Shown here: in pieces, positions 32,078 through 41,031 of the stretch
Position numbering within the stretch: position 1 is the first letter of the stretch
Layout of the letters: every line of letters begins with the position of its first letter
Origin: Bacteroidales bacterium
GTDB lineage: Bacteria > Bacteroidota > Bacteroidia > Bacteroidales > Muribaculaceae
Direction of reading: 5' to 3'
Length of the DNA: 64,000 bases
Assembly (NCBI GenBank): GCA_020860515.1
Contig: JAJBUG010000061.1
Span: forward strand, 82,441-146,440
Translations under genes and position numbers: made by a program
Notes under the pieces: model-generated
What the model saw: the letters and a program-made list of their open reading frames with translations, nothing else
Databases searched by the model: none
What the model was told of the DNA's origin: nothing

Positions 32078-33238
32078 CTAATCTTCTATCCGTTCACATT
32101 GCAATTTAAATTCGTCGATGTAGAGTTGGCTGCCAACTGCACCGCGATATACATCGCCATCCTGGCTCGACGAACATACTATTGACATTGAGTAGCCATT
32201 GTTGTCGAGCAGCTCGTAGTCAACCTCGGCGCTATAGTCGATATTTATCTCGAAGTAAGTCCAATCGGGGTGGGCTGTGCGGATATCTATTCTGCCAAGC
32301 CCTACTACGTAGGGACTTGTCTGCACGGTGTTGCCATAGAGCACAATTGCATTGCCATCATCGTCGTGGTTGCGGTACATCACGCAGTAGATAGTGCCTT
32401 GGTCCTGCACCCCCTCTTCCACCTCGCCGTTGGAGTTGGTAAAAACTTCACCAGGTGTGTAACGATAATATCCCGACAGTATCAAAGGCTTCATGGTAAA
32501 GGGGAAGCCAAAGCGGGTAGCTTTCATCGTCTCGGTCAGAGCCTTGGAAATGTCAAATTCGCCAATAAAGAAGTTGCCGGCTGCCAATGGTCGCTTCACC
32601 ATCTCGCCGAAAGCGCCAGTTGAGCGTGTTTCCATCAGCACGCCCTTGCCTACCAAGCCATCGCACGGCACCGTGGGATATTCGTCGGGCGTGGCCGAAC
32701 CGCGCGCCAGTTGGAATCCCGGATTGGCAGTGGCCCATAGGTGTATGGGATTGCCCTCGGCATCGTAGCTAATCCATTCGTAATATTTGCCGCTTGAATC
32801 AAGCTGGTAGTCTTCGAAACTGTAATCCACTATTTCGCTGGTGTATTGCAAGCGAGGCTTGAAGTTGACTGTATAAGTGCGGCTATATTGGTGGTTTTCA
32901 CTCGTCACGGTGTATTCAACTGGCCCTGCACTGAAGTCGTGGGCACTGCCATTGGCAGGGGTGATGGTGGCTCCGGGGGTTATCACGAAATGCGGAGCTA
33001 CATTGGTGAGGTCAGCGCTCATGCGCACCTCGAAGGTGATGGTGGTGCGGTCGGATGGCACATTCACCAGGGTGTCGGTGATGTTGAAGAACATCTCGGT
33101 TGGATCCGACAAGCTAACGTAGGCCTGCTCAATGTCACACTCGGCATTGAGGGGCTCCGACTTGAAGCATGACTGTAGTGACAGAAAAGCGGTCAGGGGA
33201 AGGATCCAAAGTGTATGTCTTAGCGATTTCGACAACAT
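32078..33238 (-). CDS. PCMD-domain lipoprotein
   Basis: ATG 33238 gives a lipoprotein signal with lipobox SLQSC; a longer frame to 33301 would run into the promoter. Residues ~40-125 form a beta-sandwich with VEYTVTSENHQYSRTYTVNF; the rest is a PCMD domain (YSFEDYQLDSSGKYYEWIS, AGNFFIGEFDISKAL, PLILSGYYRYTPGEV, SQLYIDEFKLQCE). In gut Bacteroidales such proteins often lie near surface glycan loci. It is the first gene of a PCMD - barrel - calycin operon. Confidence 0.85.
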   Translation of the reverse strand: MLSKSLRHTLWILPLTAFLSLQSCFKSEPLNAECDIEQAYVSLSDPTEMFFNITDTLVNVPSDRTTITFEVRMSADLTNVAPHFVITPGATITPANGSAHDFSAGPVEYTVTSENHQYSRTYTVNFKPRLQYTSEIVDYSFEDYQLDSSGKYYEWISYDAEGNPIHLWATANPGFQLARGSATPDEYPTVPCDGLVGKGVLMETRSTGAFGEMVKRPLAAGNFFIGEFDISKALTETMKATRFGFPFTMKPLILSGYYRYTPGEVFTNSNGEVEEGVQDQGTIYCVMYRNHDDDGNAIVLYGNTVQTSPYVVGLGRIDIRTAHPDWTYFEINIDYSAEVDYELLDNNGYSMSIVCSSSQDGDVYRGAVGSQLYIDEFKLQCERIED

Positions 33239-33298
33239 AAATAAAAACGTGTTTTTGCTGCAATATGGAAAATCTTTGGTTTTTGCTGCAATCGAGCG

Positions 33299-33306
33299 CA
33301 AAATTA
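33299..33306 (-). promoter_or_regulatory. -7 box TAATTTTG for the PCMD operon
   Basis: It is a TAnnTTTG match 60 nt before ATG 33238 on the minus strand; it overlaps the end of the longer possible frame, supporting the shorter start. Confidence 0.7.
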
Positions 33307-33420
33307 GTGAAAAACCTAAATTAGAACAAATAATGTGGCAAAAAGGCTAACAATTCCCACTAAATCCCTAATATTTTAGCACTTTTGTAAATCTCGCCGC
33401 ATATCAACAGGCATAAACAG

Positions 33421-33939
33421 TCATTTAGCCAAGGAAACCACAGTATTGTTATACGTAAAATAAAAAAGTTGAAAAGTGGAATTGCCCACCATGGCGCTCT
33501 CCCAGGAATGGTCAATTGCTATTTCTGGACCAGTGAGCAGGCGAATCCCAGCAGCCTTGTACACAGCTTCCTTTACTGTCCAAGCCCGCAGCAAATCTTC
33601 CTTATCGACAATCCATTCCAGCTCCTTTGGGTTCAGAAATCGAGTCTTCACTCGCTCCAAGGCGGAGCGATATTCCTCAGCGTCAATGCCAATAGGCTGT
33701 GAGCTTTTAAGATTGACGGCCACGATGGCAAGCCGTTGGCTATGAGTAATGGATATTGGTATGTTGGCAATGATTGGTGCACCATCAGCATTATGGCATA
33801 GTTCCATAGGATAAGGAAATAGGGCTTTGAGGATTTCTTGCACCGCTTCGCGTTCGCGCTGACGGCGCTTCAGCGGTGTGCCTGACGGAATCTCAATAAT
33901 CCCAATCTTTATGTCGGCTATTTCCTTGATTGCCACCAT
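33421..33939 (-). CDS. 4'-phosphopantetheinyl transferase superfamily protein
   Basis: Sfp/AcpS-type enzymes load phosphopantetheine onto carrier proteins. The magnesium and CoA motifs are visible: SITHSQRLAIVAV, PIGIDAEEYR and WTVKEAVYKAAG. At 172 aa it is a short member; the family is often 200-230 aa. It lies 43 nt after gldD, an order known from other Bacteroidota (gldE-gldD-PPTase). The gap holds a duplicated ATAATTGTATATT, so it may be read with gldD. Confidence 0.87.
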   Translation of the reverse strand: MVAIKEIADIKIGIIEIPSGTPLKRRQREREAVQEILKALFPYPMELCHNADGAPIIANIPISITHSQRLAIVAVNLKSSQPIGIDAEEYRSALERVKTRFLNPKELEWIVDKEDLLRAWTVKEAVYKAAGIRLLTGPEIAIDHSWESAMVGNSTFQLFYFTYNNTVVSLAK

Positions 33940-33982
33940 AATAATTGTATATTAATAATTGTATATTCAAAAATTACCTTAG

Positions 33983-34555
33983 TCAGTTGCCAAGGTTGAG
34001 CAGTGAATAGCGCACATCCCGAGTAAGCACCTCGATGACTGGAGCCACCGAATCAGCGTTGGTCGCTTTTTCTAAGAAAGCGGTACCCGACACCATCCAA
34101 TTGGTGTCCATAGCCAAGAACTTCACTGGGGTGGTGAAGGCATGAGGGGCGTACACTGTCCAGATATTCACCCCATTTGGATTGAGATATTCTTCGGTGC
34201 GCAGATCCGAGGCGTTGCCAAGGTCGAGATGCATTCGCTCAAGGCGATTCTCTACCAATGCAGTGGCATCGCGGTCGGCAAGCGGAGTGAAGGTGTAATA
34301 GATGCGGGCACGGTATCGAGGATAAGTGACTGTGGCCCAATAGCTGCCATCGTCCTTGCGCTCAAGGTCGAATCGTGCACAGGCATTGGTGGATAACTCA
34401 AGAGGAGTTTCCAAATGCCGATTATATTGAGCCGGATATTGGTCGATCCGATAGAACGCCTCCCTGCGTGGCACAGCCGCATCCTGCGGCTTGCCACAAC
34501 CTAAAATAATTAATAATGAAAAATTAATAATGAATAATAAACAATACTTTTCCAT
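33983..34555 (-). CDS. gldD: gliding motility lipoprotein GldD
   Basis: The 190-aa lipoprotein (lipobox IILGC, Cys ~20) contains GldD landmarks: PRREAFYRIDQYPAQY, CARFDLE, TVTYPRYRARIYYTF, TPVKFLAMDTNWMVSGTAF. GldD is required for gliding and type IX secretion in Flavobacterium. It overlaps gldE by one base (TAATG). The signal-peptide codons are made of an AT-rich repeat (TTAATAATGAAAAATTAATA) that elsewhere appears as intergenic filler. Confidence 0.9.
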   Translation of the reverse strand: MEKYCLLFIINFSLLIILGCGKPQDAAVPRREAFYRIDQYPAQYNRHLETPLELSTNACARFDLERKDDGSYWATVTYPRYRARIYYTFTPLADRDATALVENRLERMHLDLGNASDLRTEEYLNPNGVNIWTVYAPHAFTTPVKFLAMDTNWMVSGTAFLEKATNADSVAPVIEVLTRDVRYSLLNLGN

Positions 34556-35886
34556 TATTCATTGCTTTTTATGTTTACGCGCACTGCCATGATGCGATGA
34601 CCTGAGACTTTCAGCACCAGGAAGCGGCAGCGTCCGTAGCTTAGCGGCTCTTTTTCTTTGGGGAAGTCGCCCTTGATTTCCAACAGCATCCCAGCCAGGG
34701 TCTCTGCCTCCTCGGCTACATCTTTGTAGTCGTCCTCGTCAAGGCCAGTGATGCGGAAGAAGTCGTTGAGTGGTGTGCGCCCGTCGAAATTGTATGTGTC
34801 GGGCGAAAGGCGGGTGTAGTATTTGTCCTCCTCGTCGTATTCGTCGTTGATATCACCCACGATTTCCTCAAGCACGTCCTCAAGGGTTACAACTCCTTGG
34901 GTGCCACCATATTCGTCGATTACTATGGCTATGTGCTGCTTCAGCTTGCGGAAGTCCTCAAGCAAATCGTCGATTTGTCGGCTTTCTGGCACATAATAGG
35001 GCTTGCGCAGCAGGGTGCGCCAATCGAAATCGCCAAGCTCTTTGCCTATGTAGGGCAGCAGGTCGCGGCTGTAAAGAATGCCCTTGATGTTGTCCATTGT
35101 CTCCTCGTACACAGGCATTCGCGAGAAGCCTTTGTCGATGACAATCTGCATCACCTCGTCGAATGTGGCCTCGGTGTCGATGCCTACAATTTCCACGCGC
35201 GGTGTCATTACCTCGCTGGCAGTGGTGTCGCCAAATTTCAAGATGCCTTCGAGCATCTGCTTGTCGTCCTTTGCAGTCACATTGGTCACATCGAGGGCAT
35301 CGCTAAGCTCGTCGGTAGTAATGCTTTCCTTTTTGGTCACCACCTTGTTGACGATAGTTGTGCTTTTCACCAACATGCTGGAGATGGGATAGAAGAGCTT
35401 CATAAAGAAATTGATGCCTCCTACAGCGAAGCGAGCCCACTTTATGGGATAATTGGTAGCATACAGCTTGGGCAGAATCTCTCCAAAAAGCAAGATTAAG
35501 AAGGTCAGGATAACGGTCTGCAGCACGAAGCTGGCCCAGGCCGGCATGTCGGTGAACAGCGGGCCAAGGGCAAAATTGGTGAGCACAACAATGGTCACAT
35601 TCACCAAGTTGTTGGCAACAAGAATGGTAGCGAGCAATCGCTCGGGCACACTGAGATATCGCTTGATGGCCACGACGCGGCGGTCGTCCTCGTCCATGTC
35701 GTCAAGCTGGCTCTGCGTAATAGAGAAATATGCGATTTCACTGCCCGAGATGAATCCCGACAGTATCAGCGCCAGCAATGCAATGCACAGCGCTACGATT
35801 TGGGAAGCTCCGAATGAAGTGATTGGCTCTATAGCCAGGAGGGCGCTGCACAATTGTTCGGCAGCCGGTAAAGGGTCAGTATCCAA
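34555..35886 (-). CDS. gldE: gliding motility-associated protein GldE (CNNM/CorC-type transporter)
   Basis: Three to four transmembrane helices (~20-195) form a DUF21/CNNM domain, followed by paired CBS domains (TPRVEIVGIDTEATFDEV; PYYVPESRQIDDLLEDF ... IVIDEYGGTQGVVTLEDVLEEIVGDI) and a C-terminal CorC/HlyC domain ending near residue 440. The family is tied to cation transport; GldE is genetically linked to GldD. A -7 box lies 58 nt upstream. Confidence 0.9.
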   Translation of the reverse strand: MDTDPLPAAEQLCSALLAIEPITSFGASQIVALCIALLALILSGFISGSEIAYFSITQSQLDDMDEDDRRVVAIKRYLSVPERLLATILVANNLVNVTIVVLTNFALGPLFTDMPAWASFVLQTVILTFLILLFGEILPKLYATNYPIKWARFAVGGINFFMKLFYPISSMLVKSTTIVNKVVTKKESITTDELSDALDVTNVTAKDDKQMLEGILKFGDTTASEVMTPRVEIVGIDTEATFDEVMQIVIDKGFSRMPVYEETMDNIKGILYSRDLLPYIGKELGDFDWRTLLRKPYYVPESRQIDDLLEDFRKLKQHIAIVIDEYGGTQGVVTLEDVLEEIVGDINDEYDEEDKYYTRLSPDTYNFDGRTPLNDFFRITGLDEDDYKDVAEEAETLAGMLLEIKGDFPKEKEPLSYGRCRFLVLKVSGHRIMAVRVNIKSNE

Positions 35887-35943
35887 GATGTTCTTTGTTA
35901 GTTCAACATAGTGTCAGTCAACCTTGCGGCGACTAACAAAGTG

Positions 35944-35951
35944 CAAATATA
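35944..35951 (-). promoter_or_regulatory. -7 box TATATTTG for gldE-gldD
   Basis: It is a TAnnTTTG match in the gap between the cinA stop and the gldE start. Confidence 0.6.
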
Positions 35952-35980
35952 CACATTTTCCACCAATTGACAAAATAATT

Positions 35981-37219
35981 CTACAATATCGAGAGCAAGA
36001 GCAGCAGGGCCTCGGTGGTGGCGCGGTCGATGATGCGATGGCGGCTGCCAGGCAAATGGAGCAAGCGGCTTTCGAGCCGGTCGTTGCAGCGGGCAGCAAT
36101 CCACACTGTGCCCACGGGCTTGTCGGGGGTGCCACCGCCGGGGCCAGCTATGCCGCTGGTGGCTACTGCGCAGTCGGTGCTTATCACTCGCGCGGCACCC
36201 TCGGCCATCTGGCGCACCACTGGTTCGCTTACGGCTCCATGCTGTTCCAAATCGGCCAGTCGCACACCAAGTACTCGATGCTTCACATCATTGCTGTAGC
36301 TGATTACCGACCCCATATATACCTCGCTTGCCCCTGCAATCTCCGTAACTGTATGGGCTATATTCCCCCCAGTGCAGCTCTCGGCAGTGGCGAGCGTGAG
36401 GTGTCGGTCGCGCAGTTTGCTTAGCAGAATTTCAGCTGGGGTGGCTTCGCCATCGTAAAGCAGATTTTCACCCACCAATTGGCAGAGGCTGGTGCATAGC
36501 ACCCCATACTCGCGCTTGCCAAGCTCATCTCCCTTTTTGAAGGTGCCGTCAAGGCGCAGACGAATGTAGCCTGGCACTGGCAGATAGGCCAGATGCACAT
36601 TTTCGGGCAGGTTTTCCTCGAATGCAGTAAGCCGCTCGGCAAGTGCCGATTCGGTGATGCGGCTTACAAGCAGGGTATGGTGGAGAAATTCCTTGTCGCT
36701 ATTGAAATGTTCGCAAATGTCTTTCACCACCTCGCGCTCGAGCATCCCTACGGTTTCAAATGGCACCCCTGGCATGGATATCAGCACCTTGCCGTCGCGC
36801 TCAAACCACATGATGGGAGCCGTGCCAAGCTGATTTTGGATTATTCGGCATCCATTGGGCACCCAAGCTTGGTCCTTGGTCAGCGGGTTTAGTTCGAGAC
36901 CGCGCTTGCTGAATACTTCCTCGATGTTTTCAAGCACGCGGTTATCGTAGATCATTTCCATGCCAAAGAGTTCGGCCAGGGTCTTTTTGGTGATATCGTC
37001 CTTAGTGGGGCCCAGACCCCCTGTGGTGATTACAAGGTCGCTCTGACGCAGTGCGCGCTCTACGGCGGTGCGGATGGCATCAGCATTGTCATCTACAGTG
37101 ATAACTTCGATTACTTCCCAGCCCTTGGGGCCCAAGGCGCGAGCTATTTCGCCTGAGTTGGTGTCAGTGACCTGGCCCAGCAAGATCTCAGCCCCTATAA
37201 TTATTATGGTAAGTTTCAT
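35981..37219 (-). CDS. cinA: CinA family nicotinamide-nucleotide amidohydrolase
   Basis: The N-terminal MoCF-like domain (GAEILLGQVTDTNS, TTGGLGPTKDDITKK) and the C-terminal PncC-type deamidase (TAESCTGGNIAHTVTE, GSVISYSNDVKHRVLGV, ATSGIAGPGGGTPDKPVGTVW) are both complete, for 412 aa. It hydrolyses damaged nicotinamide mononucleotide for NAD recycling; the competence name is historical. It follows tsaD after 54 nt containing degenerate TAAATCC repeats. Confidence 0.93.
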   Translation of the reverse strand: MKLTIIIIGAEILLGQVTDTNSGEIARALGPKGWEVIEVITVDDNADAIRTAVERALRQSDLVITTGGLGPTKDDITKKTLAELFGMEMIYDNRVLENIEEVFSKRGLELNPLTKDQAWVPNGCRIIQNQLGTAPIMWFERDGKVLISMPGVPFETVGMLEREVVKDICEHFNSDKEFLHHTLLVSRITESALAERLTAFEENLPENVHLAYLPVPGYIRLRLDGTFKKGDELGKREYGVLCTSLCQLVGENLLYDGEATPAEILLSKLRDRHLTLATAESCTGGNIAHTVTEIAGASEVYMGSVISYSNDVKHRVLGVRLADLEQHGAVSEPVVRQMAEGAARVISTDCAVATSGIAGPGGGTPDKPVGTVWIAARCNDRLESRLLHLPGSRHRIIDRATTEALLLLLSIL

Positions 37220-37273
37220 CCTAAATCCTTAAATCTAAATCTTTAAATCCAAAAACCAAATCCTTAACCCTAA

Positions 37274-38302
37274 CTATACGTTAACTCGAGCGTAGGGCAC
37301 TGCATCATACGCGCAGAAATCACGATCCAAGTATTTGAAATATCCAGCCATAGCCACCATCGCTGCATTGTCGGTGGTGAATACTCGGGGTGGAATGAAG
37401 GCTTGTATGCCGCGCTCAGCGCAGAAGTCAGCCACTGCTTGGCGCACGCCTGAGTTGGCGCTTACGCCTCCGCCTATGGCCAGCGATTTGATGCCGGTTT
37501 GGTCAACAGCCTTAGCCAGCTTGTCGAGGAGAATCTCAATAATGGTGCGTTGGAGCGAGGCGGCCAGGTCAGCTTTGTTCTTTTCTATAAAGTCAGGGTC
37601 AAGTTTCTTTTCATCGCGCAGGGTATAGAGGAAGCTGGTCTTCAGTCCACTGAAGCTGTAATCGAGGCCTGGAATATGCGGCTTGGCAAAATGGAAGCGC
37701 TTAGGATCGCCCTCGGCTGCAAGGCGGTCGATATGAGGACCGCCAGGGTAGGGAAGTCCCATCACCTTGGCGCACTTGTCGAAAGCTTCGCCAGCCGCAT
37801 CATCAATAGTGCGTCCCAGGATTTCCATGTCGTTGTAATTCCGTACAAGTATAATCTGTGAGTTGCCTCCTGATATTAGCAGGCACATGTAGGGAAATTC
37901 CGGTACAATGTCATCGGACTTTTGCTTTACGAAATGGCTCAGCACGTGGCCATGCAGGTGATTGACTTCGATGATGGGGATGCGCAGCCCAAGGCTCATG
38001 CCCTTGGCAAAGCTGGTGCCCACAAGGAGCGATCCTATAAGTCCTGGCCCGCGAGTGAAGGCTATTGCATCGAGATCGTGCTTGCTGATGCCAGCGCGCT
38101 TGATGGCTGTATCCACTACCGGCACGATGTTCTGCTGATGAGCGCGCGATGCCAATTCTGGCACCACTCCGCCATATTCCTCATGCACGCTCTGCGATGC
38201 GATTACATTGCTGAGAAGCAGTCCGTCGCGAATTACGGCTGCCGAGGTGTCGTCGCACGACGATTCTATTCCTAATATAGTAATTGGCTTGTCGCTTGTC
38301 AT
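37274..38302 (-). CDS. tsaD: tRNA N6-threonylcarbamoyladenosine synthase subunit TsaD
   Basis: TsaD transfers threonylcarbamoyl to A37 of ANN-decoding tRNAs. Conserved features are ILGIESSCDDTSAAV near the start, the iron site HLHGH (EVNHLHGHVLSH), SGGNSQI and AIGGGVSANSGVR. An ATG at 38323 would add seven residues encoded by the intergenic repeat ATTTGCAAATTACAAATGAC, so I prefer 38302. It follows a beta-barrel gene by 28 nt and precedes cinA. Confidence 0.92.
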   Translation of the reverse strand: MTSDKPITILGIESSCDDTSAAVIRDGLLLSNVIASQSVHEEYGGVVPELASRAHQQNIVPVVDTAIKRAGISKHDLDAIAFTRGPGLIGSLLVGTSFAKGMSLGLRIPIIEVNHLHGHVLSHFVKQKSDDIVPEFPYMCLLISGGNSQIILVRNYNDMEILGRTIDDAAGEAFDKCAKVMGLPYPGGPHIDRLAAEGDPKRFHFAKPHIPGLDYSFSGLKTSFLYTLRDEKKLDPDFIEKNKADLAASLQRTIIEILLDKLAKAVDQTGIKSLAIGGGVSANSGVRQAVADFCAERGIQAFIPPRVFTTDNAAMVAMAGYFKYLDRDFCAYDAVPYARVNV

Positions 38303-38330
38303 TTGTAATTTGCAATTTGTCATTTGTGAT

Positions 38331-38849
38331 TTAAAAACAGTAACCTATGCCTGCGCTTATGGCAAAGGTGCTGTAATGTGACATCAACAGGTATTTTGCC
38401 TCAAGCTTGAGCTTGAGCGTTGGCGAGGTCTTTATCTGAAAACCGCCGCCCATATTGAGGCCGAATTTTGTTGATCGAGTCGACACATCGTCGGTGTTGC
38501 CGGGTTCCATATCGTGGAGCGTCCACGACGAGTAATTGACGCCCATCAAGGGATAAAATTGGGCTGAATTAGGCCCTAAGCGAATAGGAAAGTGGAAGTT
38601 GGCATCTACAGTGAATGCGTCTTCGTCCTGATGGCGAAACACACAGCCCACCTCAGGCGCAATGCGCAGGAAATCGGTGAGGCCGTACTGAAAGAAAAGA
38701 CCTGCTGTGCCTGAATTGTTGGTGCTGGTGTAACCGGCCTGTGCGCCAAATGTAGCCTCGCCTTTTTGGGCATAGGCTGCAACCGACGCTATAAGCATTG
38801 CCAGGACTGTCACCAACAGCCGGCCTATGCTAAGGTGCGAAGATGCCAT
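38331..38849 (-). CDS. small outer-membrane beta-barrel protein
   Basis: The 172-aa protein has a signal peptide ending AAYAQ (~28) followed by ~8 amphipathic strands: TFGAQAGYTSTNN, GLFFQYGLTDFLRIAPEVG, DANFHFPIRL, KLKLEAKYLLMS, and a C-terminal aromatic (GYCF). This resembles OmpA/OmpW-sized porin-family barrels. Function is unknown. Its promoter box lies ~40 nt upstream, and tsaD and cinA probably follow on the same mRNA. Confidence 0.8.
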   Translation of the reverse strand: MASSHLSIGRLLVTVLAMLIASVAAYAQKGEATFGAQAGYTSTNNSGTAGLFFQYGLTDFLRIAPEVGCVFRHQDEDAFTVDANFHFPIRLGPNSAQFYPLMGVNYSSWTLHDMEPGNTDDVSTRSTKFGLNMGGGFQIKTSPTLKLKLEAKYLLMSHYSTFAISAGIGYCF

Positions 38850-38886
38850 AATTTCCTTTTTCGTATTGGTTCTTTCTTTAAAAACG

Positions 38887-38894
38887 CAAAATTA
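38887..38894 (-). promoter_or_regulatory. -7 box TAATTTTG for the beta-barrel-tsaD-cinA unit
   Basis: It is a TAnnTTTG match on the minus strand, 38 nt before ATG 38849. Confidence 0.65.
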
Positions 38895-38976
38895 CAAAAA
38901 AGTTTTTATTATTCATTAATTTTACTTGTCAATCTTAAGTATAATACCGAATTAAATTTAAACTATTCTTATCCTT

Positions 38977-39078
38977 GAATCCCGTAGGGATTCTTTCAAT
39001 TAGTCTATTGGTATTCTCCCTTCCCCCCAACCCCGTAGGGGTTGTTAAGTTATTGAGAAACAACCCCTACAGGGTTGG
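38977..39078. repeat. cluster of REP-like palindromes
   Basis: Three units occur in ~100 bp: GAATCCC-GTA-GGGATTC (38977-38993) followed by TTTCAATT, AACCCC-GTA-GGGGTT (39019-39033), and a third near 39060-39078 that is the second inverted with one change. Units two and three can also pair with each other. Unit one recurs at 63978-64000. This non-coding gap (38850-39144) holds nothing else recognisable. Confidence 0.85.
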
Positions 39079-39144
39079 CAAATACAATATTATAATTTAA
39101 TTTTAATCTGAATATTTACTTACCCTATCTGAAAACTAAAAGCT

Positions 39145-39924
39145 TTAGTTTTTTAGGGTGTAGCCAGGGCATAGGTATTGGCCCTTGCCCTCGGTGGCCT
39201 TGCCATAAGCCACTGCATGGTTGGGGCAGCATTGGTAGCAGCGCGTGCACATGGTGCAGTTGTCGCCCCACTTAGGTTGCTTATCCTCCATCGAGATGTT
39301 GGCTAACGGACAATTGCGGCTGCATTTGCCACAACCCACACATGCCTCAGTCGCATGGAACCGCCGTGGGTTGCACATAAAACGCTGAAACAGCGGATAC
39401 AAAATCGAGGTTTTTACCCAGGGCCACGAGCCTCGCACCACATCGGTCACTTCCTTGTCATGGTCGATGGCTACAGAGATATCTTCAGCCCGGGCCTCGG
39501 CGGCTTCGAGCTTGTGCTGGGCCAGTTCTTCAGGATCTACATCGAAGCCCTTCATCATCGTATAGGTGTTGGGCATTTGCACTGAGAAGGCTCCTGCGTC
39601 GTGGAAACCGCGTTGACGCACCAACCGGCGCCATTGGCGATCGGCATAGCCAATGTCGTCGCCGCAGGTAGCAACCATGAAATGGCTCACCGGCTTGCGG
39701 CTCTCGATTTTGATTCTCCGCATTACCTTGACCATCTGCTTAGGCAGCCCCCATGCGTGGATGGGAAATACCCAGATCACACGCCCGTCGGTGACATCAA
39801 TCCTTACGCGCTCGGGCTCACTCATTTGCCCAGGAGCAAAGCGCATGACTTCGTCGCCCAGCATGTCTTGCAGTATGTCAGCAATGCGGCGGCTATTTCC
39901 GGTGCCAGAGAAACATATTATCAT
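39145..39924 (-). CDS. EFR1-type flavodoxin/ferredoxin fusion protein
   Basis: Residues ~1-150 are flavodoxin-like, starting with the FMN-loop motif FSGTGNSRRIAD. The C-terminal third carries two [4Fe-4S] motifs, CVGCGKCSRNCP and CTMCTRCYQCCP. Such EFR1 proteins are electron-transfer modules of unknown partner, common in gut anaerobes. The start lies 12 nt after the frameshifted DUF2027-Smr gene, so both share a promoter. Confidence 0.9.
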   Translation of the reverse strand: MIICFSGTGNSRRIADILQDMLGDEVMRFAPGQMSEPERVRIDVTDGRVIWVFPIHAWGLPKQMVKVMRRIKIESRKPVSHFMVATCGDDIGYADRQWRRLVRQRGFHDAGAFSVQMPNTYTMMKGFDVDPEELAQHKLEAAEARAEDISVAIDHDKEVTDVVRGSWPWVKTSILYPLFQRFMCNPRRFHATEACVGCGKCSRNCPLANISMEDKQPKWGDNCTMCTRCYQCCPNHAVAYGKATEGKGQYLCPGYTLKN

Positions 39925-39936
39925 CGGTCTATTGGT

Positions 39937-41011
39937 CTATTTTATCTTTACTTGCGTGGCTCCGAATCCATATTCTCTGAACGAAGCATCCTGCACATCA
40001 TGATCCTTGTAGCGGTAGGCCAGCTCTTTGAGCAGGGCCTTGCGCAGCACTCCCTCGCCCTTGCCATGGATAAACACGATTTTCTTGCCGTGGTTTTTGA
40101 GATTGGCATCCATTACCCGGCGGAAGGTGTCAATCTGCAGGTTGAGCATGTCGGCATTGCTCAGGCCTGCGGTGGTGTCAACTAATTCTGCTATATGCAG
40201 GTCCACTACCAATGGCTCTTCCTTTCGAGAGGGTGCCAGGGGCTTGCGATTTTCCTTTGGCTTGTCGGCCGATGCCTTGCTGCGCATTTGACGCTCCAGC
40301 TCAGCGGGATCGATTTCTATCTGGCGCGCAGGCAGGTCATTCCGCACGATATTTAGGGCAATGACAGGCTCGTCGAAATATACGTTGGGTTGGAAACAGT
40401 GGAGCTTGAAAAATTTGGTGCTGTCGAGCTTGTGTTCCACACATGCCATAGCCTTGAGTTCGAACTCACGGTCGGGCTTGTAAGCGAAATATTGCACTGC
40501 GATGCGGTCCATCTTCGAGAGGTCTTCGCGGAGCACTTCGCCTAAATATTCTTGCATCCCCGGCTCGACAGTGCCAGCCCAGCGGGTGGTCCAGCCCTTC
40601 TGTTCGTTGCCTCGGGTTAGGTAAGCCACGCTTAGGGTGTAATTGGAATCGTTGACGAGGTAGGCGTCGAAGTTGGTTTGTGACAGGCGCTTCAAGTCTT
40701 CGGCTTCGTAAGCCAGCACTATGTTGAGCCGTTCGCCTTCGGCAGTCTCTACCCATGGCTCAAAGTCGGCTTTGGAAGCCTCTATCTTTGGTTCTTTGAG
40801 CTTTTGCTCAGCTTCTTTGGCTTTCTTGGCAGCCATGCCTACTGTCGGGGGGGGTAATGCCAGTGCCTGGCATCACCACCACGCACTCGCGCAGCAGCAC
40901 GGGAGTCTCAAATCCATCCTCATCTACGTAGGCCATCTGGCCATCAATGCGGACAATTTTACCCCCTCCAACCGAGTTGAGGAATCTTACTGTATCTCCA
41001 ATTTTTGCCAT
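39937..41011 (-). pseudogene. DUF2027/Smr-domain protein interrupted by a frameshift in a C8 tract
   Basis: Two frames make one protein. 41011-40808 encodes the N-terminal MAKIGDTVRFLNSVGGGKIV region typical of DUF2027 proteins. 40836-39937 encodes the rest: DUF2027 core, then a C-terminal Smr domain with DLHIAEL and HGKGEGVLRKALL. They are out of register at a run of eight C (plus-strand G8, 40847-40854). With seven C the frames join as GITPPTVGMAAKK, giving ~357 aa. It may be a true null allele, a slippage (phase-variable) site or a sequence error. Smr domains act in MutS2-type nucleic-acid processing; function here is unknown. Confidence 0.88.
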
Positions 41012-41031
41012 TTATGAAATTTTTATGCTAA

